From a virus: a DNA stretch of 35,022 nt. The position numbers were made by a program, and so were the translations under genes. Positions 29,859-35,022 of this stretch are shown here, piece after piece. The stretch lies in IMG/VR virus record IMGVR_UViG_3300035695_000235, positions 1-35,022 of that record, one strand, 5' to 3'. A model generated the notes under the pieces. It was not told the DNA's origin and did not search any database. It saw nothing but the letters and a program-made list of their open reading frames with translations. The stretch's first letter is position 1. Each line of letters opens with the position of its first letter.

Positions 29859-30555
29859 TTTGTGGCTCCTGGGGCCGCATAGGCTCCTGTGCGGGGATGC
29901 AACCAACCCCGAGGATGTCTCTCGCCTTGTGCAGGGGGAGACCGCACAACTCGGGCTCCACGATCCTCCATACGGCCTCCGGGCGAAGGGCATCTCCTGG
30001 GGATTCGGGGACGGAAAGCGCGGGACGCTGGCCCTGCGGGGTACGTTCTCCCCGGTGGCGGGGGATGATAGCCCCTTCGATCCCACGCACCTCCTCACAT
30101 CGGGTCAAACGGTTATCCTGTGGGGGGCGAATCACTACGCAGACAAGCTTCCTCCCTCGCCCGCCTGGCTGCTGTGGGATAAGAGGGTGGACCTCTCCCC
30201 TAATGACCAGTCGGACGGAGAGTCTGCGTGGGTGAGCAGAGGAAATACGCTCCGCATCTTCAGGCATCGATGGAGCGGCTTCATTCGAGACAGCGAGCGG
30301 GGAGTAAAGAGAGTTCACCCGACGCAGAAGCCGATCAAGCTGTTTGAGTGGTGCATCGAGCGTTACAGCCAGCCCGGGGATATCATCACAGACTGGTACG
30401 CCGGCTCAGGGACCACACTCATAGCCGCGCATAACACCGGGCGCAGGGCATACCTGATGGAGATCTCCCCGGAGTACTGCGAGATCATCGTCCAGCGCTG
30501 GGAGGCCCTCACTGGCCTCAAGGCGCGGGTATCTGAGGAGGTTTCCTGTGGGTGA
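29851..30555 (+). CDS. DNA methyltransferase, N6-adenine / N4-cytosine type (beta class)
   Basis: 234 residues with a GTG start and GAGGAGG seven bases before it. Catalytic motif DPPY is at 38-41; the SAM-binding AGSGTT is at 184-189, so the order is catalytic motif first, the beta class. HPTQKPIKLFEWCI precedes motif I, as in this class, and GRRAYLMEISPEYCEII follows. No restriction enzyme is visible beside it, so it is an orphan enzyme, probably for protection or regulation. The target sequence cannot be read from the protein. Confidence 0.88.
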   Translation: MGSLWLLGPHRLLCGDATNPEDVSRLVQGETAQLGLHDPPYGLRAKGISWGFGDGKRGTLALRGTFSPVAGDDSPFDPTHLLTSGQTVILWGANHYADKLPPSPAWLLWDKRVDLSPNDQSDGESAWVSRGNTLRIFRHRWSGFIRDSERGVKRVHPTQKPIKLFEWCIERYSQPGDIITDWYAGSGTTLIAAHNTGRRAYLMEISPEYCEIIVQRWEALTGLKARVSEEVSCG

Positions 30556-30670
30556 GATACTTTTGTTCCTGCTGTGTTTGTGCGTTGCATCTGTCCTGGT
30601 TGGGTTGTTGGTATTCTTGGTCGGGTGTGTACTCATCATTTATAGAGAAATTCAAAAACAGCTCAAATAA
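30548..30670 (+). CDS. 40-residue single-span membrane protein
   Basis: Very small ORF with a GTG start and GAGGAGG five bases before it. Start MGEILLFLLCLCVASVLVGL continues hydrophobic to about residue 32, followed by a polar tail (YREIQKQLK). It overlaps the methyltransferase stop and ends 12 bases before the initiator gene. The strong ribosome site and clean membrane helix support it. Function unknown. Confidence 0.6.
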   Translation: MGEILLFLLCLCVASVLVGLLVFLVGCVLIIYREIQKQLK

Positions 30671-30682
30671 TGGGAGGAGCTT

Positions 30683-31723
30683 ATGGAGGGTCTGAGCAGG
30701 GGTGCTATCGCGCTCCTGTGGTTGTATCTCAGCGAAGGACCACCCCCCTCCCCCCGGACTGCTGAGGAAGAGATGCAGGCGTCTGGATTCGGGAATCGTT
30801 CGTGGTTCTTCAAGGCCCGCGCTGAGCTGGAGGCGGAGGGGCTCATCACGTACCGGCGCGACGGCAAGCGCGGAGTGCTGATGCTGAGTCCACAGCTACT
30901 CCGTACCCTCTCTGCCTCAATAGTCGGGTGGTGGGGAAGGGTGGAGGGGGTGGTGGTTGGGGATGGTACCCCTGATGTAGGTAATATATATATTAATATA
31001 TTAGAGGGTAGTCAACCCCGCCTCCTGAGCGGCCCCAATGGATCAGCTAATCCCGAAGTACCAGTTACTGGTACAGCAGAAGTACCACTTAGTGGTACAG
31101 CAGAAGTACCAGTTACTGATACTTCACTTCGGGAAGTACCAGTTAGTGGTACAGCAGCCCGGCCCCATGAAGTACCAGTTACTGATACATCACCCGATGA
31201 AGTACCACTTAGTGGTACATCGCCGATCGGAGAAGTACCAGTTAGTGGTACTTCGCTCGTAGGGCGTCTGATCCAGGCCGATGAGATGGACGACGCCGGC
31301 CCGGAAACCTCCCGATCCAGTCCGTTCCAGCAGCGCCGCGCCATGCAGATAGCCCTCCTTCAAGAGGCGTGGCCTACTGTATTCCCCCAGGACAGATACG
31401 CACTCACCTCCTCGAACGCGAAGTCGTTCCTGGGGTGGTGCGAGAACAGCGCCGCACTGGTCTACGAGGAGATCGGTGATATCGCGCGGAGGAAGCCCGA
31501 CCTGGAAGCCCCGGTGAGTTATGTGCGCGCCGTGCTGAAGCGGAAGTGTGAAGAGGGCCGGCTTGTGGTGCGTCCCGAGAGTGCGCGACAACGACAAGTG
31601 ACTTCCGCCACCTCAGAAGTCGGGAGGGGTTGGGATGGGGAACTCGTCGAACCGTCCGCTGAGTGGCGGGAGAAGCAGAGGAGAGTAGCCGAATACGCGA
31701 ATTCAATAGGATGGAGTGAATAG
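30683..31723 (+). CDS. Replication initiator (lambda O-like organisation)
   Basis: 346 residues. N-terminal winged-helix-like domain (about 1-75: SRGAIALLWLYLSE, NRSWFFKARAELEAEGLITY). A middle segment consists of seven EVP[VL][TS][GD]T repeats (about 125-190), the translation of DNA iterons. The C-terminal part (about 205-300) is helical (RAMQIALLQEAWPTVFPQDR, SYVRAVLKRKCEEGRLV). Directly followed by a DnaB-type helicase gene without spacing. Two reverse and one sense repeat copies lie in the gene. The organisation, with the origin inside the initiator gene and the helicase next, is that of lambda O-P. Confidence 0.75.
   Translation: MEGLSRGAIALLWLYLSEGPPPSPRTAEEEMQASGFGNRSWFFKARAELEAEGLITYRRDGKRGVLMLSPQLLRTLSASIVGWWGRVEGVVVGDGTPDVGNIYINILEGSQPRLLSGPNGSANPEVPVTGTAEVPLSGTAEVPVTDTSLREVPVSGTAARPHEVPVTDTSPDEVPLSGTSPIGEVPVSGTSLVGRLIQADEMDDAGPETSRSSPFQQRRAMQIALLQEAWPTVFPQDRYALTSSNAKSFLGWCENSAALVYEEIGDIARRKPDLEAPVSYVRAVLKRKCEEGRLVVRPESARQRQVTSATSEVGRGWDGELVEPSAEWREKQRRVAEYANSIGWSE
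30757..30767 (+). repeat. Dispersed repeat copy, GACTGCTGAGG
   Basis: Sense inside the initiator gene (SPRTAEEE). Confidence 0.8.
30915..30925 (-). repeat. Dispersed repeat copy, GACTATTGAGG
   Basis: Antisense inside the initiator gene (SASIVGWW), opposite to the copy at 30757. Confidence 0.85.
30980..31011. promoter_or_regulatory. AT-rich putative unwinding element
   Basis: About 25 bases of nearly pure A/T (alternating TA runs and ATTAATATATTA) in an otherwise GC-rich gene, 47 bases before the first iteron. It is the likely site of strand opening at the origin. Confidence 0.6.
31058..31251. repeat. Seven 17-bp palindromic iterons, probable replication origin
   Basis: Copies start at 31058, 31082, 31106, 31136, 31172, 31202 and 31235. 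The unit is GTACCASTTASTGRTAC, centred on a T; the first, second and sixth copies are perfect palindromes around it. Start intervals are 24, 24, 30, 36, 30 and 33 bases, all multiples of three, so the initiator frame is kept. This is the expected form of binding sites for the initiator N-terminal domain. Confidence 0.75.
31611..31621 (-). repeat. Dispersed repeat copy, GACTTCTGAGG
   Basis: Antisense near the 3' end of the initiator gene (TSEVGRGW); flank CCCAACCCCTCCC. Confidence 0.8.
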
Positions 31724-32641
31724 ATGATTAAAGAGGAGGGGAGGCGAGTTCAGATAGTTTCGTCCCGGAGGGCTGCACAATCCCTCAAGGATACCGTACG
31801 TGCGCGCATGCTGGACCCCACGTACGTTTGGGGCATTCCCTGGGGATTCCCCACGCTGGACCGCATGACGGGCGGTATTCAGAAGGAGGAGATGTGCGTC
31901 CTCATCGCGCGGCCCGGCGTCGGGAAGTCGGCTTTCCTAGGGCAAGTGTCGCTCAACGTGGCGCGATACTTCAAGCGCGAGGGGATAAAAAAATGCGTGC
32001 GGATTATTACCCTGGAGATGTCTGCTGAGTCATACCAGAAGCGCATTGCATGCTATCTGGCCGATGTGAGTATATCAAAAGTCAATTCTGGCTTCCTCTT
32101 ACCCGAAGAGGCGTCCAGGTTTGAGCGCGCATTGGATGAGATGTCTGATTTGGATATTCAATACATAGATCAAGTCCTGGACCCTGAGACTATCCGACGC
32201 TTCATATCCGATACGAGGCGCGGGGAGTGCGGCTTTTGGGGCCTGGATCATATGCAGATCATATCCAACATGCAGACCGATAACACGCACAGCTTTCTCA
32301 CGCAGACCGCTCACATCATCAGGGAGTTATCCCGCTCGGTTGCACCAAGCCTGATCCTCTCTCAGATGAACAGAAAGGCAGAGGAGAGGCAGGACAAGCG
32401 CCCGCAACTCAGCGACATTTTCGGATCAGATGGGATAGGGCAGGACGCGCGCAGGGTGATTGGCTTGTACCGGGAAGACATCTACGCGAAGCTCACCGAT
32501 GAGGAGAGGAAAAAGCCACAACCGGCTGAGGTTATCGTGCTTAAAGCCAACAACGGTCAGCTCGGGACCGTTGATTTCATCTTCCATCCGACCCGTACCG
32601 AGTGGCGGGAAATTCCAGCGAAAAGTAAGGATGAGTTATGA
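31724..32641 (+). CDS. DnaB-type replicative helicase (RecA core only)
   Basis: 305 residues, shorter than cellular DnaB (about 450-470), lacking the N-terminal primase-binding domain. Walker A RPGVGKSAF starts at 63; E98 in ITLEMS is the likely catalytic Glu; Walker B GFWGLDHMQII has D175. SQMNRKAEERQDKRPQLSDI and GSDGIGQDARRVIGLYRED are the DnaB motifs 3 and 4. It unwinds DNA at the fork as a hexamer. Starts directly at the initiator stop. No helicase loader or primase is recognisable in the window. Confidence 0.9.
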   Translation: MIKEEGRRVQIVSSRRAAQSLKDTVRARMLDPTYVWGIPWGFPTLDRMTGGIQKEEMCVLIARPGVGKSAFLGQVSLNVARYFKREGIKKCVRIITLEMSAESYQKRIACYLADVSISKVNSGFLLPEEASRFERALDEMSDLDIQYIDQVLDPETIRRFISDTRRGECGFWGLDHMQIISNMQTDNTHSFLTQTAHIIRELSRSVAPSLILSQMNRKAEERQDKRPQLSDIFGSDGIGQDARRVIGLYREDIYAKLTDEERKKPQPAEVIVLKANNGQLGTVDFIFHPTRTEWREIPAKSKDEL

Positions 32642-32928
32642 ACAAAAGAAAGGGGGGCTACGATCCGATGTGTGCGAGTGTCGATACCGGCCTTCGGGCT
32701 GTCTGGTTGCTTCATTCCCGGGGCAAGTGGAGCCTGCTGGAGGAACTCGGGCTCTCACGTTCCGAGCATCAGGAGGGCTTTGAGGGGTTTGGGGATACGA
32801 TCAGCGGGCGAGTACCGAACAAAAAAGAGGTGGTGCGTTTTGGCCTTTCTGTTCCCGGGGCGCTGCGGGCTGCGGAAGCCCTGACCTCCCGGTATAAAAC
32901 CCTCTATGGAATTCAGGAGAGTATATGA
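32638..32928 (+). CDS. Hypothetical protein of the replication block
   Basis: 96 residues. Starts within the helicase stop (ATGA). Features: MCASVDTGLRAVWLLHSRGK, LGLSRSEHQEGFEGFGDTIS, and a C-terminal helix ALRAAEALTSRYKTLYGIQE. No family is recognised. It overlaps the next gene by 4 bases. Confidence 0.55.
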   Translation: MNKRKGGYDPMCASVDTGLRAVWLLHSRGKWSLLEELGLSRSEHQEGFEGFGDTISGRVPNKKEVVRFGLSVPGALRAAEALTSRYKTLYGIQESI

Positions 32929-33146
32929 AGACATTTCACTCAACCGACTCGGAACTGACCGATGGGTCGGCGCAACAATTCATGAAGCGCAACCAGCGGA
33001 CGGTGCAGGACGCCGGAGGAACACTGAGCGTGTCCCGATCGTTCTACCACGGCCCCGCCCGCCTGGTCTTGTCCCTGCCTGATGATGTGTCTCCGGAGAG
33101 TGTTCTGCCCGGAGTCGAGTTTGAGGAGGTGGAGAATGGGGCGTAG
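32925..33146 (+). CDS. Hypothetical protein of the replication block
   Basis: 73 residues with strand-like segments (TLSVSRSFYHGPARLVLSLP, GVEFEEVENG). GGAG lies nine bases upstream of the ATG. Overlaps both neighbours by a few bases. No family is recognised. Confidence 0.55.
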   Translation: MKTFHSTDSELTDGSAQQFMKRNQRTVQDAGGTLSVSRSFYHGPARLVLSLPDDVSPESVLPGVEFEEVENGA

Positions 33147-33408
33147 AAGCCGTTTCGTCGCAACCCGCCGCACTATCCTTAAGGACCTGTACTACCAGTG
33201 GGACCATGCGGAGCCCATCTGTACATGGAGCGAGTACCGGCGTGAGCATCTGGACGGGATAAACGGTACGGCCCGCCTGATCCTCCCGCCCTCCTCAATG
33301 TGGGTCAAGCAGGCTGCGACACAGAAGCCCAACAATTGCGGAGGTCTCAACCGCGCTACCCGGCGCCGGCTGAAGAAGCACCAGGGGGAGAAGCGTGCAG
33401 CACACTGA
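33136..33408 (+). CDS. Small basic protein, hypothetical
   Basis: 90 residues from the ATG at 33136, with GAGGAGG six bases upstream; a longer frame to 33082 lies inside the preceding gene. Basic at both ends (GRRSRFVATRRTILKDLYYQ and NRATRRRLKKHQGEKRAAH). A DNA- or RNA-binding role is possible from charge alone. Confidence 0.55.
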   Translation: MGRRSRFVATRRTILKDLYYQWDHAEPICTWSEYRREHLDGINGTARLILPPSSMWVKQAATQKPNNCGGLNRATRRRLKKHQGEKRAAH

Positions 33409-33598
33409 CTCTCATCCGACCCTGGTCCAGTGGGACAGGCTGATCTGCTTGCATCCTGGATGCGGTGATGTGTCGCCCCGGGAATATACGGATGCTGAGA
33501 TAGAGATTGTCTCCCCCGAAGACCCGACCGTTCCCCTCCCGACTGTTGAGGAGGGGAAGAAGACTGCTCAACCGGTAAGGAGGAGGAGAGGAAAATGA
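33395..33598 (+). CDS. Small protein, hypothetical
   Basis: 67 residues with a GTG start and GGGGGAG upstream. N-terminal LICLHPGCG has a Cys/His group that could bind metal. The C-terminal third (TVPLPTVEEGKKTAQP) is partly encoded by a sense repeat copy, then RRRRGK. It overlaps the endonuclease gene by 4 bases. Confidence 0.5.
   Translation: MQHTDSHPTLVQWDRLICLHPGCGDVSPREYTDAEIEIVSPEDPTVPLPTVEEGKKTAQPVRRRRGK
33541..33551 (+). repeat. Dispersed repeat copy, GACTGTTGAGG
   Basis: Sense inside the 33395-33598 gene (PLPTVEEG). CCCCTCC (33533-33539) pairs perfectly with GGAGGGG (33550-33556). Confidence 0.85.
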
Positions 33599-34023
33599 AG
33601 CACTGCCCTAAGTGCGGGGAGGAGAAAGAGGGGACGGCCTTCAGCAGAAGCCGGGCAGAGAAGGACGGCCTCCAGAGGTGGTGCAAGGCGTGTCTCTCGT
33701 CTGCTGTGCGGGAATGGAGGGCCGCAGATCCTGGCCGCGCCGCACGCAGTAGTAGGAGATCAACCTGGAAGTCTCAGGGCATCCCCCTGGACTACCTGGG
33801 ATATGAGAGCCTCCTGCACGCCCAGGGAGGGGCGTGCGCGATATGCGGGACGAGATCCCCAGGAGCTAAGAGTTTCAGCGCGGACCACGATCACACAACG
33901 GGGCAGGTACGGGGCCTGCTCTGTTTGAAGTGTAACACCGGTATTGGCCTCCTCCAGGACTCTCCCGCTATCCTGGAGGCGGCCCTGGAGTATCTCGGGG
34001 GTTCACATGTCCAATCAGCGTAA
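33595..34023 (+). CDS. Endonuclease VII-like HNH nuclease
   Basis: 142 residues. N-terminal zinc ribbon (CPKCGEE and CKAC) and a C-terminal endonuclease VII core: CAICGTRSPGAKSFSADHDH, then TGQVRGLLCLKCNTGIGLLQ. The Cys pairs CAIC and CLKC hold the structural zinc, and DHDH is the active site. T4 endonuclease VII resolves branched DNA before packaging. In this family many members also act as plain HNH enzymes. GGAGGAG precedes the ATG. Confidence 0.88.
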   Translation: MKHCPKCGEEKEGTAFSRSRAEKDGLQRWCKACLSSAVREWRAADPGRAARSSRRSTWKSQGIPLDYLGYESLLHAQGGACAICGTRSPGAKSFSADHDHTTGQVRGLLCLKCNTGIGLLQDSPAILEAALEYLGGSHVQSA

Positions 34024-34378
34024 GGCCCTGGGGAGTGCACTTGAGTCCAGGGTAGTTGAGCGCGCCCAGGCTGCGGGCCTCTGTGCTTCGAGGCAACCAG
34101 GGAGCGGCGTGTTTAAAGACTTCCCCTCAGATGTCCGGGTGGAGGGGGGACTGGTAGAGTGCAAGGTTCGATCTGCGGGGGTGGACGCGAAAGGCCAGCG
34201 GTACCTCCGCATTGATCTCGACTGGTTAAGAAAAGTTAAGGAGGAGGCGGGGCGGTCTGGCCTTGAGTGGGCCGCCGTGGTGGTGAACCCGAAGGGCTCC
34301 AGGAGTCCTATGGTCCTCCTGGACCTGGAGTTCTTCCTCTCACTGTTGGTGGAGAAATCTCCACAGGAGGTGAAGTAA
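34007..34378 (+). CDS. Hjc-like PD-(D/E)XK nuclease (Holliday junction resolvase type)
   Basis: 123 residues from the ATG at 34007 inside the end of the preceding gene. Motifs: RKALGSALESRVVERAQAAG (with the catalytic-type Glu14), RQPGSGVFKDFPSDVRVEGG, then LVECKVRSA, which give the D and ExK residues of the fold. Related to Hjc-type resolvases and to small phage nucleases. It overlaps the endonuclease VII-like gene, so two unlike junction nucleases are translated together. Confidence 0.75.
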   Translation: MSNQRKALGSALESRVVERAQAAGLCASRQPGSGVFKDFPSDVRVEGGLVECKVRSAGVDAKGQRYLRIDLDWLRKVKEEAGRSGLEWAAVVVNPKGSRSPMVLLDLEFFLSLLVEKSPQEVK

Positions 34379-34461
34379 TTATAGAATTGGTTGAGTTTTC
34401 TGAACACATCGTATGTAGTATTGTTTTTCTCTAGTGTGTGTGCTATACAAAAGGAGGAATC

Positions 34462-35022
34462 ATGAGAGTCGCCCTTACCGGAGATATGTATGCCGGTAAA
34501 TCTGAATTGGCCCGTGCTCTGGGGCGGCGAGGGTACCACGTTGTTGATTTTTCGGATCTCCTGAAGCAATACGCCGTGTGCGCCTTGAATGCCTGTGGCA
34601 TCCCTGTACGGTTGGAGGACGTGAAGCGGGATAAGGCCTGCTTTCGTCCGTTTCTTCAGGAGTTGGGAGGGCGTATCGGGTTCAACTCCGACCAGAAGTA
34701 CATTGATGAATCTCTATCTACCTGGGACGGGGAGAGTAAGGTGGTGTTCGATAATGTGAGGACGGAGGCGCAGTGGAGTTCCTTGAGGGAGAAGGGCTTC
34801 GTCCTGGTGGAAGTCCGGGCCAGAAAGGGGGTGCGCGAGGAGAGGAGTTCTAGGGCCGGGGTCAGCCCCGGTTGTCTGGAGGGGGTGATGCGTCACCCGG
34901 TTGAGGGAAGGTTGCGTGGTTGTGGGAGTGTGGTTCTGGACGGGGCGGATAGCCCGGAGGAAAATGCGAGCTATATAGAGAGGATGCATTATGGAGATTG
35001 TACCCAGAGGTCGGCTACATAG
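34462..35022 (+). CDS. P-loop kinase, deoxynucleotide monophosphate kinase-like
   Basis: 186 residues from the ATG at 34462 with AAGGAGG five bases upstream; a longer frame begins in the leader. The N-terminus MRVALTGDMYAGKSELARAL is a Walker A of the nucleotide-kinase type (GDMYAGKS), followed by FSDLLKQYAVCALNACG and LQELGGRIGF, as in phage dNMP kinases. The middle (VVFDNVRTEAQWSSLREKGF) fits the family. The stop is the last codon of the window. A role in the nucleotide supply for replication is likely. Confidence 0.7.
   Translation: MRVALTGDMYAGKSELARALGRRGYHVVDFSDLLKQYAVCALNACGIPVRLEDVKRDKACFRPFLQELGGRIGFNSDQKYIDESLSTWDGESKVVFDNVRTEAQWSSLREKGFVLVEVRARKGVREERSSRAGVSPGCLEGVMRHPVEGRLRGCGSVVLDGADSPEENASYIERMHYGDCTQRSAT
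34991..35022 (+). CDS. Start of the next gene (partial)
   Basis: ATG at 34991 with AGAGGA seven bases upstream, open to the end of the window (ten codons: MEIVPRGRLH). It overlaps the kinase gene and shows that the operon continues. Confidence 0.45.
   Translation, partial: MEIVPRGRLH

Noticed and set aside
31012-31344. 104-codon frame on the minus strand over the iterons
   Set aside because: It is open only because the iterons are palindromic and keep both strands in frame.
34421-34449. TTGTTT and TATACA with 17-base spacing ahead of the kinase gene
   Set aside because: The transcript would start at or after the ribosome site, so it could not serve that gene normally.
1-35022. tRNA genes, CRISPR arrays, insertion sequences, diversity-generating retroelements
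   Set aside because: No cloverleaf with a proper TTCGA arm, no regular spacer array, no transposase or reverse transcriptase found by reading both strands.
16-35022. Attachment site (attP)
   Set aside because: No repeated core or tRNA-like segment could be recognised next to the integrase; the region upstream of it lies outside the window.

Overview
The window is most of a temperate tailed phage or prophage genome (siphovirus type, Caudoviricetes). It is moderately GC-rich, almost fully coding, and uses strong AGGAGG-type ribosome binding sites. The host cannot be named from the sequence. An LL-H-type holin and strong Shine-Dalgarno sites fit a Gram-positive-like or Chloroflexota-type host, but that is inference. 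The window starts on the integrase ATG and ends on a stop codon, so it was probably cut at gene borders. The next gene already begins inside the last 32 bases.

Layout. (1) 1-1204, rightward: tyrosine integrase and a small HTH-like protein, closed by a terminator shared with the facing late operon. (2) 20400 down to 1273, leftward: the late operon. In transcription order it holds two beta-rich structural proteins, large terminase, portal, prohead protease, scaffold-like protein, major capsid, head-tail connectors, tail terminator, tail tube, a tail assembly chaperone pair with a -1 frameshift site, tape measure, distal tail/hub, tail fiber, a membrane-anchored coiled-coil protein, a C39-like cysteine peptidase and a holin. 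A small rightward zinc-ribbon gene sits inside this block. (3) 22074 down to 20627, leftward: a small accessory group around a four-helix membrane protein, which may be extended by a second -1 frameshift using the same heptamer. (4) 22075 to about 23323: a long stretch without convincing genes. (5) 23324-35022, rightward: the early region. It has a promoter with a palindrome over its -10, a structured leader, many small genes, a Rad52-type annealing protein, an adenine/cytosine-N4-type methyltransferase, an O-like replication initiator with the probable origin inside its gene, a DnaB-type helicase, two different junction nucleases and a nucleotide-kinase-like P-loop protein. A small-terminase candidate runs leftward inside this region (27977-28429), divergent from a small XRE repressor.

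The most unusual signal is a dispersed repeat. Its core is GACTNNYGAGG, usually preceded by a C-rich tract and followed by a further purine run. I counted 21 exact matches and two near matches over 35 kb, in both orientations, inside genes and between them, where chance predicts about half a match. In six places its GAGG(AGG) end is also the Shine-Dalgarno sequence of the next gene, and some copies can fold to hide that sequence. The second strong signal is an array of seven 17-bp palindromic iterons next to an AT-rich stretch inside the initiator gene, the probable replication origin.

Working model (inference): the integrase, the HTH proteins and the switch around 28.45 kb govern lysogeny. 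The early region replicates from the in-gene origin through initiator and helicase, with Rad52, endonuclease VII and an Hjc-like resolvase handling recombination. Late genes are then read leftward from an extended -10 promoter near 20.59 kb that shares 12 bases with the promoter of the displaced small terminase gene.
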